From Clostridia bacterium (GTDB lineage Bacteria; Bacillota; DSM-521; Neomoorellales; Neomoorellaceae): a stretch of 53,317 nucleotides of DNA. The notes under the pieces are model-generated. The model had not been told where the DNA came from. It worked only from the letters and a program-made list of their open reading frames with translations, and searched no databases. This document shows positions 42,950 to 51,844 of this stretch, piece by piece. The stretch spans positions 1-53,317 of the forward strand of contig JASKKH010000013.1 in assembly GCA_030154265.1 (NCBI GenBank), in the 5' to 3' direction. Made by a program: the position numbers and the translations under genes. Every line of letters begins with the position of its first letter. The stretch's first letter is position 1.

Positions 42950-43379
42950 TTTCCCACCCCACTTTAAAAGTCACTCCAGCAATATTTATTTTATCGCCAG
43001 GTTTTATACTTTGAGTATTTGTTAATTTAGTATTATTAATATAAGTACCATTAGTGCTGCCTAAATCAGTAAGCTGCCAACTCTCTCCTTGACTGGTTAT
43101 GACAGCATGCGAGTTTGAAACATACCTGTCTCTTATTACAATGTCGTTATGTTGACCTCTGCCAATGGTAATATTTTCTCTAAAAATATATTTTTCTCCT
43201 CTTTTTAAAGACCCACTTTTATCTTCTACCACTACTAAAACAGGATAACCTTTAAACCCCATAGCTGTTAAACGTGATTCCTTATACATGATGCGGATAA
43301 TATGAAATAAAAAAAAATATAACAACAACACAAAAATAAATCTCAAACCAATCATCAATAAATCATCTAAAGTAATCAC
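42903..43379 (-). CDS. Membrane-anchored FHA-domain protein (FhaB type)
   Basis: A 158-residue protein: an N-terminal transmembrane helix (about 5-28), then a forkhead-associated domain that binds phosphothreonine. FHA landmarks are ITIGRGQHNDIVI, SNSHAVI and LTDLGSTNGTYINN. The GTG start has AGGTGG at 6 nt. Layout and position match actinobacterial FhaB, which binds the kinase and cell-wall proteins; that role is by analogy. Its end overlaps the phosphatase gene. Confidence 0.9.
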   Translation of the reverse strand: MITLDDLLMIGLRFIFVLLLYFFLFHIIRIMYKESRLTAMGFKGYPVLVVVEDKSGSLKRGEKYIFRENITIGRGQHNDIVIRDRYVSNSHAVITSQGESWQLTDLGSTNGTYINNTKLTNTQSIKPGDKINIAGVTFKVGWENASRSSFPYRTGAAR

Positions 43380-43400
43380 TGTTAACCACCTGATAGACCC

Positions 43401-44150
43401 TTAACTTTTTTTAAATTCTAACACAGTAACTCCCACTTTTAAAAAATCTCCGGGTTTTAAAAAAGTACGGTCAATTTTGGAATTATTAACTAAAGTACCG
43501 TTACGACTACCTAAATCCGTAACCATTATACGACCATGTATCTCTTCGAACTGACAGTGCCGACGTGAAACTTGTTCGTCTTTAAGTATAAAATCACAAG
43601 TAGGTTGCCGTCCCAGAATATATTTTCCCGTTCCAACCATAAAAGTTCGATTAATATCTGGACCCTCAACAACAATTAATTCAAATAAAGGGTTTTTGGA
43701 TGAAACCGTTTTTCTATTGACTGATTTATATATTAAGGTGTCTTCATCTGTATCTAAACTGTTTTTATGTATATTATCATGGTCTTCTTCCAGACGAGCA
43801 TAAATCCGCATCTTACCTGGAGGAAGTTCTTCTTCAATCTCAAATTCTATTCTAGGTTCACCAACCATCGAATAATTTTGTTCCGAGGCCTTTTTTTTCA
43901 GATATTCACTTAATTCCTCAGCTAAAGAATTTTTAAATACAAATATACGTTCAAAATCTTGAGGACTTAAATTAACAAGATAAACATTAGGAACATAAAC
44001 ACGATTTACACTAACCGTCCGTTCGTTAAGCATAGTTTTAGCTAATTTTTTAGCTATTTCAACCGGTTGTAAAGCCACATTTGACCCGCGACGGAAAAGA
44101 CTATCAAATAATCGCTGCCAAAAATATTCATTTCTCTCTATCATATTCAT
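43401..44150 (-). CDS. FhaA-like protein (DUF3662 plus FHA domain)
   Basis: A soluble 249-residue protein. The N-terminal DUF3662 domain (about 5-120, with SLFRRGSNVALQPVEIAKKL and VYVPNVYLVNLSPQDFERI) is joined by a charged linker to a C-terminal FHA domain (YILGRQPTCDFIL, SRRHCQFE, TDLGSRNGTLVNN). The same architecture is seen in Mycobacterium FhaA, which binds pseudokinase MviN. The ATG lies after GGAGG, which overlaps the rlmN stop. It heads the FHA-phosphatase-SEDS-PBP-kinase block. Confidence 0.9.
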   Translation of the reverse strand: MNMIERNEYFWQRLFDSLFRRGSNVALQPVEIAKKLAKTMLNERTVSVNRVYVPNVYLVNLSPQDFERIFVFKNSLAEELSEYLKKKASEQNYSMVGEPRIEFEIEEELPPGKMRIYARLEEDHDNIHKNSLDTDEDTLIYKSVNRKTVSSKNPLFELIVVEGPDINRTFMVGTGKYILGRQPTCDFILKDEQVSRRHCQFEEIHGRIMVTDLGSRNGTLVNNSKIDRTFLKPGDFLKVGVTVLEFKKS

Positions 44151-44153
44151 GAA

Positions 44154-45221
44154 TTAAAATACCTCCTTTCTATACCGCAACTGTCCACAGGCAGCATTTA
44201 AATCTTGTCCCCGACTTTTCCTAACAGCAGCTTCTATTCCTGCCTTTCGTAACCATCCCTCAAAAATATAAGCCTTTTTATCAATTGAACCCCTAAAGTT
44301 ACTACCTTTGATAGGGTTTAAGGGAATTAAGTTAACAAAAGCTAGCATTCCTTTTAAAAGCTCAGCTAATCTTAAAGCATCCTGTTTACTGTCATTGATA
44401 TTAGCAATTAAAACGTATTCAAAAGTTACCCGCCGACCCGTTTTTTCACTATAAAATTTACATGCCGGAATTAACTTCTCTAATGGATAACGCTTATTGA
44501 TTGGCATTAATCTATTTCTTAATTCGTTTGTTGTGGCATGAAGAGAAATAGCAAGTTCTAAGGGAGGTTCTTCCTTTGACAGCTCTAAAATTTTAGGAAC
44601 AATCCCACAAGTAGAAATTGTAATCCTTCGATGACTTATGCCCCATCCTAAAGGATCTTCAAAAATGCGGACAGCCTTCAAAACAGCTTCATAATTAAGT
44701 AAGGGCTCCCCCATACCCATAAAAACAATATTACTTAGGCGTTGGTTGTTTCCATTTACATTGGTTTTATTTTTCTCTAGGAGAGAAACAGCCTGAAGAA
44801 CAATTTCCCCAGTACTAAGATTACGATAAAATCCCCCTTTGCCAGTAGCACAAAAACTACATCCCATGGCACAACCTACCTGACTTGACAAACAAGCAGT
44901 CTGCCGTCTTCGACCATTGTCATAGGACATGAGTACACATTCCAACAGTTGGCCATCCTCAAGGGAAAGGAGCACTTTTTGGGTCAAGTTATCATTGGAT
45001 ACCAATCTTTCTTTGACCTCAACAGACGTCAGTTTAGTAGCTTCCGCTAATTTTTTTCGAAAATCTTTTGGTAAATCTGTCATTGCCTCAAAACTAGTAA
45101 TTCTACGCCCATGAAGCCATTTAAAAATTTGCTGACCCCGATAGGGTTTTTCTCCTAGCTGTTCAGCCAAATCTTCCAATTCTTGTAGTGATAATCCCCG
45201 TAAATCTATTTTAGACTCCAT
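44154..45221 (-). CDS. rlmN: Dual-specificity rRNA/tRNA adenine-C2 methyltransferase RlmN
   Basis: A radical-SAM enzyme that makes m2A2503 in 23S rRNA and m2A37 in tRNA. The cluster cysteines are C117, C121 and C124 in VGCAMGCSFCATG. The C-terminal methyl-carrier Cys is in LNAACGQLRYR. The length of 355 residues is typical. The ATG has GGGGATT upstream. It is between rsmB and the FHA genes; a 74-nt gap precedes it. Confidence 0.97.
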   Translation of the reverse strand: MESKIDLRGLSLQELEDLAEQLGEKPYRGQQIFKWLHGRRITSFEAMTDLPKDFRKKLAEATKLTSVEVKERLVSNDNLTQKVLLSLEDGQLLECVLMSYDNGRRRQTACLSSQVGCAMGCSFCATGKGGFYRNLSTGEIVLQAVSLLEKNKTNVNGNNQRLSNIVFMGMGEPLLNYEAVLKAVRIFEDPLGWGISHRRITISTCGIVPKILELSKEEPPLELAISLHATTNELRNRLMPINKRYPLEKLIPACKFYSEKTGRRVTFEYVLIANINDSKQDALRLAELLKGMLAFVNLIPLNPIKGSNFRGSIDKKAYIFEGWLRKAGIEAAVRKSRGQDLNAACGQLRYRKEVF

Positions 45222-45295
45222 ATTAATCCCCTAGCTTTATTATGAAGAATGATATACCATAATATACCACCATATTTGACCCTAATTAAAATAAC

Positions 45296-46666
45296 TTACT
45301 TTTTCTTTTTTAAGCGAGCAATAAAAAATCCATCAGTTCCGTGACACTGTGGTAATAATTGTACCCAACCTTGTTTAGCGGAAGGCTTTAAATCTTCAGG
45401 GATAACAGGTAAAAAGTCTTCTAAAGAGTCTAGGAAAAAATCCTCAGCAGTATCTAAAAACTTATTGATAACTTCCTGATTTTCTTCCGGCGCTATAGAA
45501 CATGTACTATAGACCATAACACCACCAGGCTTAAGAACCTGTTTAGCCCCTAACATTATCTCTAATTGAAGACTTGAAAGTTCTTCAATCTGAGTTTCTT
45601 CTTTATGCCAGCGAGCATCAGGTCGTCGTCGTAATACTCCTAAACCGGAACATGGCGCATCAATTAATAAATAATCAGCTATTTCCGGAAAAAAATTTCC
45701 AAGTTGGCGCGCATCGACCATTTTGGTTTTTACACAATTTACACCTAAACGTCTGCAGTTTTCATCAATTAACTTCAAACGATTTTCATGGACATCACAT
45801 GATAAAATAGTCCCTTTATTACCCATAAGTTGAGCTATATGTGTTGTTTTACCTCCAGGAGCAGCACTAGCATCAATAACAACAGAACCTGGTTCTGGTT
45901 TAAGGGCATGACTGACTACTTGTGAACCTTCATCTTGAATATAAAATAACCCTTCCTGAAAGGAAGAGCTCTCGTTAACGGTGCCTAAACCCTCCACTTC
46001 CATCCCTTCCGGGGCAAAACGGACAGGTCTAACAGTCACATTTTCTTCTTGCAGACGTTTTATTAGACTTGGTACAGAAATTTTTAAAGTGTTGGTACGG
46101 ATAACCATAGGAGCAGGTTCATTATTAATCCTTAATAGCTCCTCTGTCTCCTTTAAACCAAATTGTTCTAACCATTTAGAAACCAACCAACGAGGATGAT
46201 AATAACGCAGGGAAAGATAACCTACGGGGTCTCTATTTACATCTGGATAGGGTAAATTATCTATGTTTCGAGCTATGTTTCGTAAAACCCCATTGACCAA
46301 GCTTACGGTACCCCTATGGCCATACTTTTTAGCCAATTCTACTGTTTCATAAATTGAAGCTCTACTTGGTATTCTTTCGATATATAATAACTGAGATGCA
46401 CCCAATCGTAATATTGAGCGTATCCAAGCTGGTAATTTTTTAATAGAACCTCTTACAAATAAGTCTAAAACCCAGTCAATTGTATTCCAAGCTTTAATAG
46501 TACTATAAGCTAATTCTGTAGCAAGATTACGATCACGGCTTTCAAGTTTTGAAGAATTCAAGACCTCATTCAATGCCAAACTAGCAAAAGCCTTTTGTTC
46601 TGTTACCTGGTATATAACTTGTAGAGCTGCTTCTCTTGGTGAGATAACTCTCCTCATTTTTACCAA
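45296..46666 (-). CDS. rsmB: 16S rRNA (cytosine967-C5)-methyltransferase
   Basis: An N-terminal NusB-like domain (VISPREAALQVIYQVTEQKA) is joined to a SAM methyltransferase. Motifs are VIDASAAPGGKTTHIA, DAPCSGLGVLRRRPD (motif IV Cys) and YSTCSIAPEENQE (nucleophile Cys). The usual Cys in the SAM loop is Ser here, outside catalysis. The start is TTG at 46666, with AGGAGTG 10 nt upstream; an ATG at 46657 is further away. The product is 456 residues. It follows the DUF116 gene closely. Confidence 0.95.
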   Translation of the reverse strand: MVKMRRVISPREAALQVIYQVTEQKAFASLALNEVLNSSKLESRDRNLATELAYSTIKAWNTIDWVLDLFVRGSIKKLPAWIRSILRLGASQLLYIERIPSRASIYETVELAKKYGHRGTVSLVNGVLRNIARNIDNLPYPDVNRDPVGYLSLRYYHPRWLVSKWLEQFGLKETEELLRINNEPAPMVIRTNTLKISVPSLIKRLQEENVTVRPVRFAPEGMEVEGLGTVNESSSFQEGLFYIQDEGSQVVSHALKPEPGSVVIDASAAPGGKTTHIAQLMGNKGTILSCDVHENRLKLIDENCRRLGVNCVKTKMVDARQLGNFFPEIADYLLIDAPCSGLGVLRRRPDARWHKEETQIEELSSLQLEIMLGAKQVLKPGGVMVYSTCSIAPEENQEVINKFLDTAEDFFLDSLEDFLPVIPEDLKPSAKQGWVQLLPQCHGTDGFFIARLKKKK

Positions 46667-46679
46667 AATATATTCACTC

Positions 46680-47486
46680 CTACATTCCACTACTGACCTT
46701 ATATTCAGTATTCTGACTCTGATTAAAGCTGACATTTTTGCCATACATAAAATGCTGAATTGCTTTTTCAACCTGGTTTAAATTAACCTGAGTATTAAGA
46801 CAAGGTCCGTTTGGTCTTTGGTTTAAAACACCTAAAACAGGCAGAGGTTGAGTATCTCGAATTCCACTAGTTAAATCACGTTCACAGGCTATAGCTACGA
46901 CAGCTTCAGGTTTATACTTTTTCACAAATTGCCTTGCTAGCGTTCCTCCCGTAGCCACTGCCAAACGAGTACCATATTTTTCAGCTACAGAATGTAAAGA
47001 ATCGATACAACAACGGCCACAACGACGACAATTATAAATATCTATGGTAATTTTATGAGGACAACCACTCCATTGTAAACAATGAGGGGCTAGAAGAAGT
47101 ATCTTTTCAGGTTTAACAATTAAACCTTGAATACGAACTATTTGATTATTTAATTCAATAAATGAAGCTTTTATAGTATCTTTCTTTATTCCAAAACGCT
47201 TTCCCAGAACTAAAGCAATAGGGAAAAGAATATTTATAGCTAATAAACCCAGGTGTTGAAATAAGGGTTGGCTCCGACCTTGTAAAATTATTAATATAAT
47301 AGAAACAATACCCAAAGCTATAACAAGAAATAATGCAGCCAGGGTAATTAATCCTAGAAATAAAAGCATACGATTAAAAAAACTAGAAGGATTAACAACT
47401 AGATACCATCCAAGTAAAAGTACAATTATCAAAAACAATAAACTTAAAGCTAAGAGGCCAATAAAGATGCGTTTTTTTATACGCAC
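46680..47486 (-). CDS. DUF116 family membrane protein
   Basis: A 268-residue protein with two or three transmembrane segments (about 7-31, 40-68, 78-92), then a cysteine-rich cytoplasmic part. This reads LLLAPHCLQWSGCPHKI and IYNCRRCGRCC, then AIACERDLTSGI. The Cys motifs suggest a metal or Fe-S site. The family is common in Clostridia and always near fmt/rsmB; the function is unknown. The GTG start overlaps fmt by 10 nt. Confidence 0.88.
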   Translation of the reverse strand: MRIKKRIFIGLLALSLLFLIIVLLLGWYLVVNPSSFFNRMLLFLGLITLAALFLVIALGIVSIILIILQGRSQPLFQHLGLLAINILFPIALVLGKRFGIKKDTIKASFIELNNQIVRIQGLIVKPEKILLLAPHCLQWSGCPHKITIDIYNCRRCGRCCIDSLHSVAEKYGTRLAVATGGTLARQFVKKYKPEAVVAIACERDLTSGIRDTQPLPVLGVLNQRPNGPCLNTQVNLNQVEKAIQHFMYGKNVSFNQSQNTEYKVSSGM

Positions 47487-48412
47487 CCCAGCACCTCCCC
47501 GATATTAACGGGGTATCCTCGTAGATAGTCTGACGCTGACATTATTTTTTTCCCAGGTGGTTGGACTTCGGTAATAAGTAATTGGCCACAACCTGTTTGT
47601 ACCACAAAGCCTTCTTTGGTAACATTAACAACCTGTCCAGCTAAACCTGTTTTATCTTTATCTAATATCCGAGAACGGTATATTTTGAGTCGTTTCCCAG
47701 ACCTTAAGGTATGAGAACCAGGCCATGGATTTAAACCCCTAATTTGGTTATAAATAACCTCTACCGGTTGCTCCCAGTTAATCCTCTCTTCTTCGGGCTT
47801 AATTGGTAGTGCATAAGTTACCTTAGACTCATCCTGTACTTGTCGGGGAGCTTTCCCTTTTTTAAGTAAATCTAAGGTTTTTGTTAAAAGTTTAGCTCCC
47901 ATGACAGCTAATTGGTCATGAATCTCCCCAGTAGTAGCATCACTCTCTATTGGTAACTCTTCCTGAAGGATAATATCACCAGCATCTAATTGTTGGCTAA
48001 TCCACATGGTAGAATTACCTGTTACTTTCTCCCCGTTCATTATCGCCCGATGAATGGGGGCTGCACCTCGATACTTCGGTAAAAGAGAGGCATGTAAATT
48101 AATGCAACCTAGCTTAGGTAAATTTAATATTTCCTGGGGTAAAATGCGGCCAAAAGCTACTACCACAATAACATCCGGTTGCCATGATGCCATTGTAGAT
48201 AAAAAATCAGTATCCTTAATATTAACTGGCTGAAGTACCGAAAGACCAGCTTCTATAGCTGTAACTTTAACCGGAGGCGGTTGTAATTTTTTCCCTCTCC
48301 CCCTTGGCCTATCAGGCTGAGATACGACGCCTAAAATTTCATAACCAGCTTTTATTAGCTCTTTTAAAGATGGAACAGCAAAATCTGGAGTTCCCATGTA
48401 TACCAGGCGCAT
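47477..48412 (-). CDS. fmt: Methionyl-tRNA formyltransferase
   Basis: Formylates initiator Met-tRNA. The motifs are VYMGTPDFAVPSLKELIKAG, CINLHASLLPKYRGAAPIHR (formyl-transfer Asn/His) and QLDAGDIIL. A C-terminal OB domain follows. The length of 311 residues is standard. The ATG follows GAGGAG and lies 2 nt after def. def-fmt is the functional pair for N-terminal formylation and removal. Confidence 0.97.
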   Translation of the reverse strand: MRLVYMGTPDFAVPSLKELIKAGYEILGVVSQPDRPRGRGKKLQPPPVKVTAIEAGLSVLQPVNIKDTDFLSTMASWQPDVIVVVAFGRILPQEILNLPKLGCINLHASLLPKYRGAAPIHRAIMNGEKVTGNSTMWISQQLDAGDIILQEELPIESDATTGEIHDQLAVMGAKLLTKTLDLLKKGKAPRQVQDESKVTYALPIKPEEERINWEQPVEVIYNQIRGLNPWPGSHTLRSGKRLKIYRSRILDKDKTGLAGQVVNVTKEGFVVQTGCGQLLITEVQPPGKKIMSASDYLRGYPVNIGEVLGCV

Positions 48413-48414
48413 CT

Positions 48415-48882
48415 TTACAACTCCTCAGGTTTGTTTTCTAGCCAACGCACTACTTTATCAACAAAAACAATACCATCGAGATGATCAATTTCGTGTTGAA
48501 GAGCACGTGCCAACAGACCTTCAGCGTTTATCTCTTTTTCCTGCCCATGACGATCAAGCCCTTTTACAGTTACAAATTGAGACCTCGGTACTTCGCCTAA
48601 AGCCCCCGGAACACTAAGACACCCTTCAGGCTCTACCGTTCTACCTTTTTTATCAATTATTTCAGGATTTATAAGTTCAATCAAACCCTCACCAACGTCA
48701 ACAACAATTACCCTTTTTAAAACTCCTATCTGAGGGGCAGCTAAACCCACCCCTGGTGCATCATACATTGTGTCTGCTAAATTATCTAACAGTTTTAATA
48801 TATTGGGGGTTATCTTCTTTACAGGTTGTGATTTTTCTCTCAATATATGGTCCCCCAATGTCAAAATATTATGGATAGCCAT
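48415..48882 (-). CDS. def: Peptide deformylase
   Basis: A metalloenzyme that removes N-formyl from new proteins. Its three motifs are [10 protein letters not shown] (44-53), EGCLSVPG with metal ligand C88, and QHEIDHLDG with H130, E131 and H134. The length of 155 residues is the short (type 1-like) form. The ATG has GGGGGCAAG upstream. It sits between priA and fmt, as in B. subtilis. Confidence 0.97.
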   Translation of the reverse strand: MAIHNILTLGDHILREKSQPVKKITPNILKLLDNLADTMYDAPGVGLAAPQIGVLKRVIVVDVGEGLIELINPEIIDKKGRTVEPEGCLSVPGALGEVPRSQFVTVKGLDRHGQEKEINAEGLLARALQHEIDHLDGIVFVDKVVRWLENKPEEL

Positions 48883-48894
48883 TATCTTGCCCCC

Positions 48895-51294
48895 TTACCA
48901 ATTATTAATTGGGCCTACATCAACTATAATGCGAATATCAGAATGGTTACGAAACGTCTTCAAACATTCTACTAAAGTTTTCTTGTTGTTTGCCCAATTT
49001 GTTAGCTTAAGCATTATTTGCCAACGGTAATTGTTATTCAACCGAGGTGGATATCCTGGCACTGGTCCCAAAACTTCTATATTACTTTCAGAAGAATTTA
49101 TTAACTGAGTTAAGGTATGAGCTGTTTCAATAACCCTTGCTTCGTTAGTACCTATAAACCCTAAACATACTAACTTAATAAAAGGAGGATAGTTTAAAGC
49201 CTTACGAAGCTTTATTTCTTGTTCATAAAAGCTCTTATAATCTTGTTTTGCAGCCAAAACAATAGCCGGATCGTCAGGATTATATGTTTGAATAAAAACT
49301 TTTCCTCCAAGAGACTTGCGGCCAGCACGTCCTGCTACTTGTGTTAAAATCTGAAAAGTACGTTCTCTAGCACGAAAATCCGGTTGATACAAAGATAAAT
49401 CTGCATTAATAACCCCTACTACATCAACATTAGGAAAATCCATTCCTTTAGCAATAGTTTGAGTACCAATTAATATATCTGCTTGCCCTTTCAAAAACGT
49501 ACTATATATTTTTTCCCATTGGCCCCTTCCGGTAATAGTATCCGCATCGGCTCTTAAAATTTTTGCTTTAGGCCATAAAGCCCTTACTTCTTCTTCTAAC
49601 CTTTGTGTTCCAATACCCAAACGTGCTAATTTTCCACCACAAAATTTACATTTATCCTTAAATTTAGCCACATGACCACAGTAATGACAACGTAGTGTAC
49701 TGTCGTTATGAAAAGTCAAAGCAATACCGCAGTTATCACACAAAGTCACTTGACCACAATTTCGACAAATTACTTGTGGTGCATAACCACGACGATTTAA
49801 AAAAAGAATAGCCTGCTTACCTGTTCTTAGTGTATTTGAAACTTTCTGTTTTAATGTTCTACTTAAATAACCATGATTACCAGTGCGAAATTCCTTCCTT
49901 AGATCAACTATTTCTACCTTAGGTAAACTTAAATTGCCTACGCGTAGAGGTAATTGTAATAAACCAATTCTGCCACTTCTGGCTAAATAATAACTTTCAG
50001 TACTTGGAGTAGCACTACCAAATACTACTACCGCTTCCTCCATAATCCCCCTTTTAATAGCTACTTCACGTGCGTCATAACGTGGCGCTTGATCTTGTTT
50101 ATAACTACTTACATGCTCTTCATCCAATATAATGAGGCCTAATCGTGGCAAGGGGGCAAAAAGAGCTGCCCGGGTACCAATTACTATCTTAATCTTTCCT
50201 TTTAATGATTTCTTCCATATTTCTGTTCTTTCACCATCTGGTAAGTTTCCTTGAATAACAGCTACTTGTTCTTCTCCAAGCTCCTGTCTAACACGATTTA
50301 ACATTTGGGGTATAAGTGCATGTTCCGGAACCAATAGTAAAACCTGATATCCCTTTTTCAGAGCTTCACGAGCACTTCTTAAATAAACTTCTGTTTTACC
50401 ACTTCCAGTAATTCCATGTAATAAAAAGGTTTTATATTTTCCCAAACAATTTACTATCGCATTTACGGACTGTTGCTGCTCTTTGTTAAGGTTTATTTCA
50501 TTAAAATTATCATTAGCCTTAATAGGAAGTTGTTCACTAAAATTAATTAATCCTTGTTCTTTTAAACGCTTAAGGGAACTGTATCCTCCTCCGCTAGTTA
50601 AGGCTGAAACCAATTGCGGACCATTCGTTAAAAGATTTTGAAGAATAGCAGCCTGGCGTGGAGCCTTTTTTCTTAAATTTTCAACTGCTTCAACTGCTTC
50701 CGGACGTGTTTCTACCCATAAACGCTGTCGTTGCCGTGGTGCCTTCTGCCAAAACCATTCCTTCTTAACAAGGCCATGGGATTCTAATAAATTTAGTTCC
50801 CTTATAATCTCACTTTTTTTGCCGAACTTAGAAAATTGGCTTTCACTTATTGTCTTTTTCTTTAATAAAAAGTCCGCTATTAATCCAGCAGTAGGAGATA
50901 AAAAATGGGCTAGCGAAACCGCTTCTTTATTTTCTGATTCATTTAGAGGCTGCCAACGCCATCGGTATTTTAAGCGTCTATTCATTGCCGGAGGTACAAG
51001 TGTGTTTAAGGCAATACCTAAAGGACAAAAATATCTTTCTGATAAGTAGTAGCCCAATTTTAACATCTTAGGCGGTATAAAATCTGTTTCTATTACTTGC
51101 TTAATTTGTTTAATACCTTTCTTTGCTATATCATAAATAAAGTCTATTACTATGCCCGTAGCTTCTTGTTTTCCAATGGGAACTAAAACCAGAGAACCTT
51201 TTTTAACCAAATCCTTTAAGTCAGGAGATACTCTATAGGTTAATATCTTATTAATTACGTTGGGGGTTGAGTTAATTACAACATTTACCAACAA
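48895..51294 (-). CDS. priA: Primosomal helicase PriA
   Basis: Restarts stalled replication by loading DnaB. The 799-residue protein has the DNA-binding N-terminus, Walker A GITGSGKTEVYL, the DEEH box ILDEEHVSSYKQD, a zinc region with eight Cys in pairs (CRNCG, CDNCG, CHYCG, CKFCG) and the C-terminal helicase motif VAGRAGR. The start is TTG behind GGGGGGGTG. A promoter lies just upstream. It opens the long priA-def-fmt operon. Confidence 0.97.
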   Translation of the reverse strand: MLVNVVINSTPNVINKILTYRVSPDLKDLVKKGSLVLVPIGKQEATGIVIDFIYDIAKKGIKQIKQVIETDFIPPKMLKLGYYLSERYFCPLGIALNTLVPPAMNRRLKYRWRWQPLNESENKEAVSLAHFLSPTAGLIADFLLKKKTISESQFSKFGKKSEIIRELNLLESHGLVKKEWFWQKAPRQRQRLWVETRPEAVEAVENLRKKAPRQAAILQNLLTNGPQLVSALTSGGGYSSLKRLKEQGLINFSEQLPIKANDNFNEINLNKEQQQSVNAIVNCLGKYKTFLLHGITGSGKTEVYLRSAREALKKGYQVLLLVPEHALIPQMLNRVRQELGEEQVAVIQGNLPDGERTEIWKKSLKGKIKIVIGTRAALFAPLPRLGLIILDEEHVSSYKQDQAPRYDAREVAIKRGIMEEAVVVFGSATPSTESYYLARSGRIGLLQLPLRVGNLSLPKVEIVDLRKEFRTGNHGYLSRTLKQKVSNTLRTGKQAILFLNRRGYAPQVICRNCGQVTLCDNCGIALTFHNDSTLRCHYCGHVAKFKDKCKFCGGKLARLGIGTQRLEEEVRALWPKAKILRADADTITGRGQWEKIYSTFLKGQADILIGTQTIAKGMDFPNVDVVGVINADLSLYQPDFRARERTFQILTQVAGRAGRKSLGGKVFIQTYNPDDPAIVLAAKQDYKSFYEQEIKLRKALNYPPFIKLVCLGFIGTNEARVIETAHTLTQLINSSESNIEVLGPVPGYPPRLNNNYRWQIMLKLTNWANNKKTLVECLKTFRNHSDIRIIVDVGPINNW

Positions 51295-51338
51295 TTAAAT
51301 ACACCCCCCCTTTTTTCTAAACTTATCCATCAATTTTG

Positions 51339-51367
51339 ATTATAGCAAATATGATTACTTTAGGAAA
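51339..51367 (-). promoter_or_regulatory. Promoter of the priA operon
   Basis: A perfect TATAAT (51344-51339) with a weak -35, TTTCCT (51367-51362), 17 nt away. It lies between the DUF3243 terminator and priA. Confidence 0.55.
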
Positions 51368-51372
51368 TGTGT

Positions 51373-51420
51373 TCATATAAAATTAACCCCATGTTTAATA
51401 CCGGGGTTAATTTTATATGA
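51373..51420. terminator. Terminator after the DUF3243 gene
   Basis: A perfect 18-bp inverted repeat (51373-51390 / 51403-51420) with a 12-nt loop. The inner TTAACCCC/GGGGTTAA is GC-richer, and the outer part is an A-tract/U-tract. It begins 4 nt after the stop. Confidence 0.82.
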
Positions 51421-51423
51421 TGT

Positions 51424-51678
51424 TTAATGTAAATTGCGGTTCTTAACCATTTTTACGAGCATACTTGCCATTGCTTTTTGCTCTTCTTCGGTGCCATTTT
51501 CCCACATTTCTTTTAATAACCTGTTTTGGGGAACATCGGGCTCTACATTACTAGCCAGGTAATCCCCTAACTGCTTTGCAGAATTAACTATAGTTTGATC
51601 GGACATACCTGCTTTTTCTGCTTTTTGTAAAGCTTCACCTAAAGTATTTAGCCATTGATCAAAATTGGTGATATCCAT
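51424..51678 (-). CDS. DUF3243 family protein (YmfJ-like)
   Basis: An 84-residue protein with the family's DQWLNTLGEALQKAEKAGMS, LGDYLASNVEPDVPQNRLLK and EEEQKAMASMLVKMVK. It resembles B. subtilis YmfJ; the function is unknown. The helical, acidic sequence has no membrane segment. The ATG has GGAGGTGG upstream. It is a single-gene unit between two terminators. Confidence 0.85.
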   Translation of the reverse strand: MDITNFDQWLNTLGEALQKAEKAGMSDQTIVNSAKQLGDYLASNVEPDVPQNRLLKEMWENGTEEEQKAMASMLVKMVKNRNLH

Positions 51679-51776
51679 TAAGTTCCACCTCCATTAAATT
51701 ACTACTAATAGTATGGACTCTGTCCAAGGAAAAATTACTAAATATAATCTTATTTTTTATTAAAAAATAAAAAAAA

Positions 51777-51815
51777 TCTCTTTCCCTGATAACCATAAGT
51801 TAACAGAAAAAGAGA
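51777..51815 (-). terminator. Terminator of malic enzyme gene
   Basis: A 17-position stem with one mismatch (51777-51793 / 51799-51815) and a 5-nt loop. On the minus strand it ends in a long U run (A tract from 51776 down). Confidence 0.85.
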
Positions 51816-51844
51816 CTTAAGAGGATAAAGAATATTGAATAAAT

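Noticed and set aside
51714-51726. Short inverted repeat TGGAC-TCT-GTCCA upstream of the DUF3243 gene
   Set aside because: Only five base pairs per arm; such a repeat is expected by chance in a window this size. No promoter is clearly associated.
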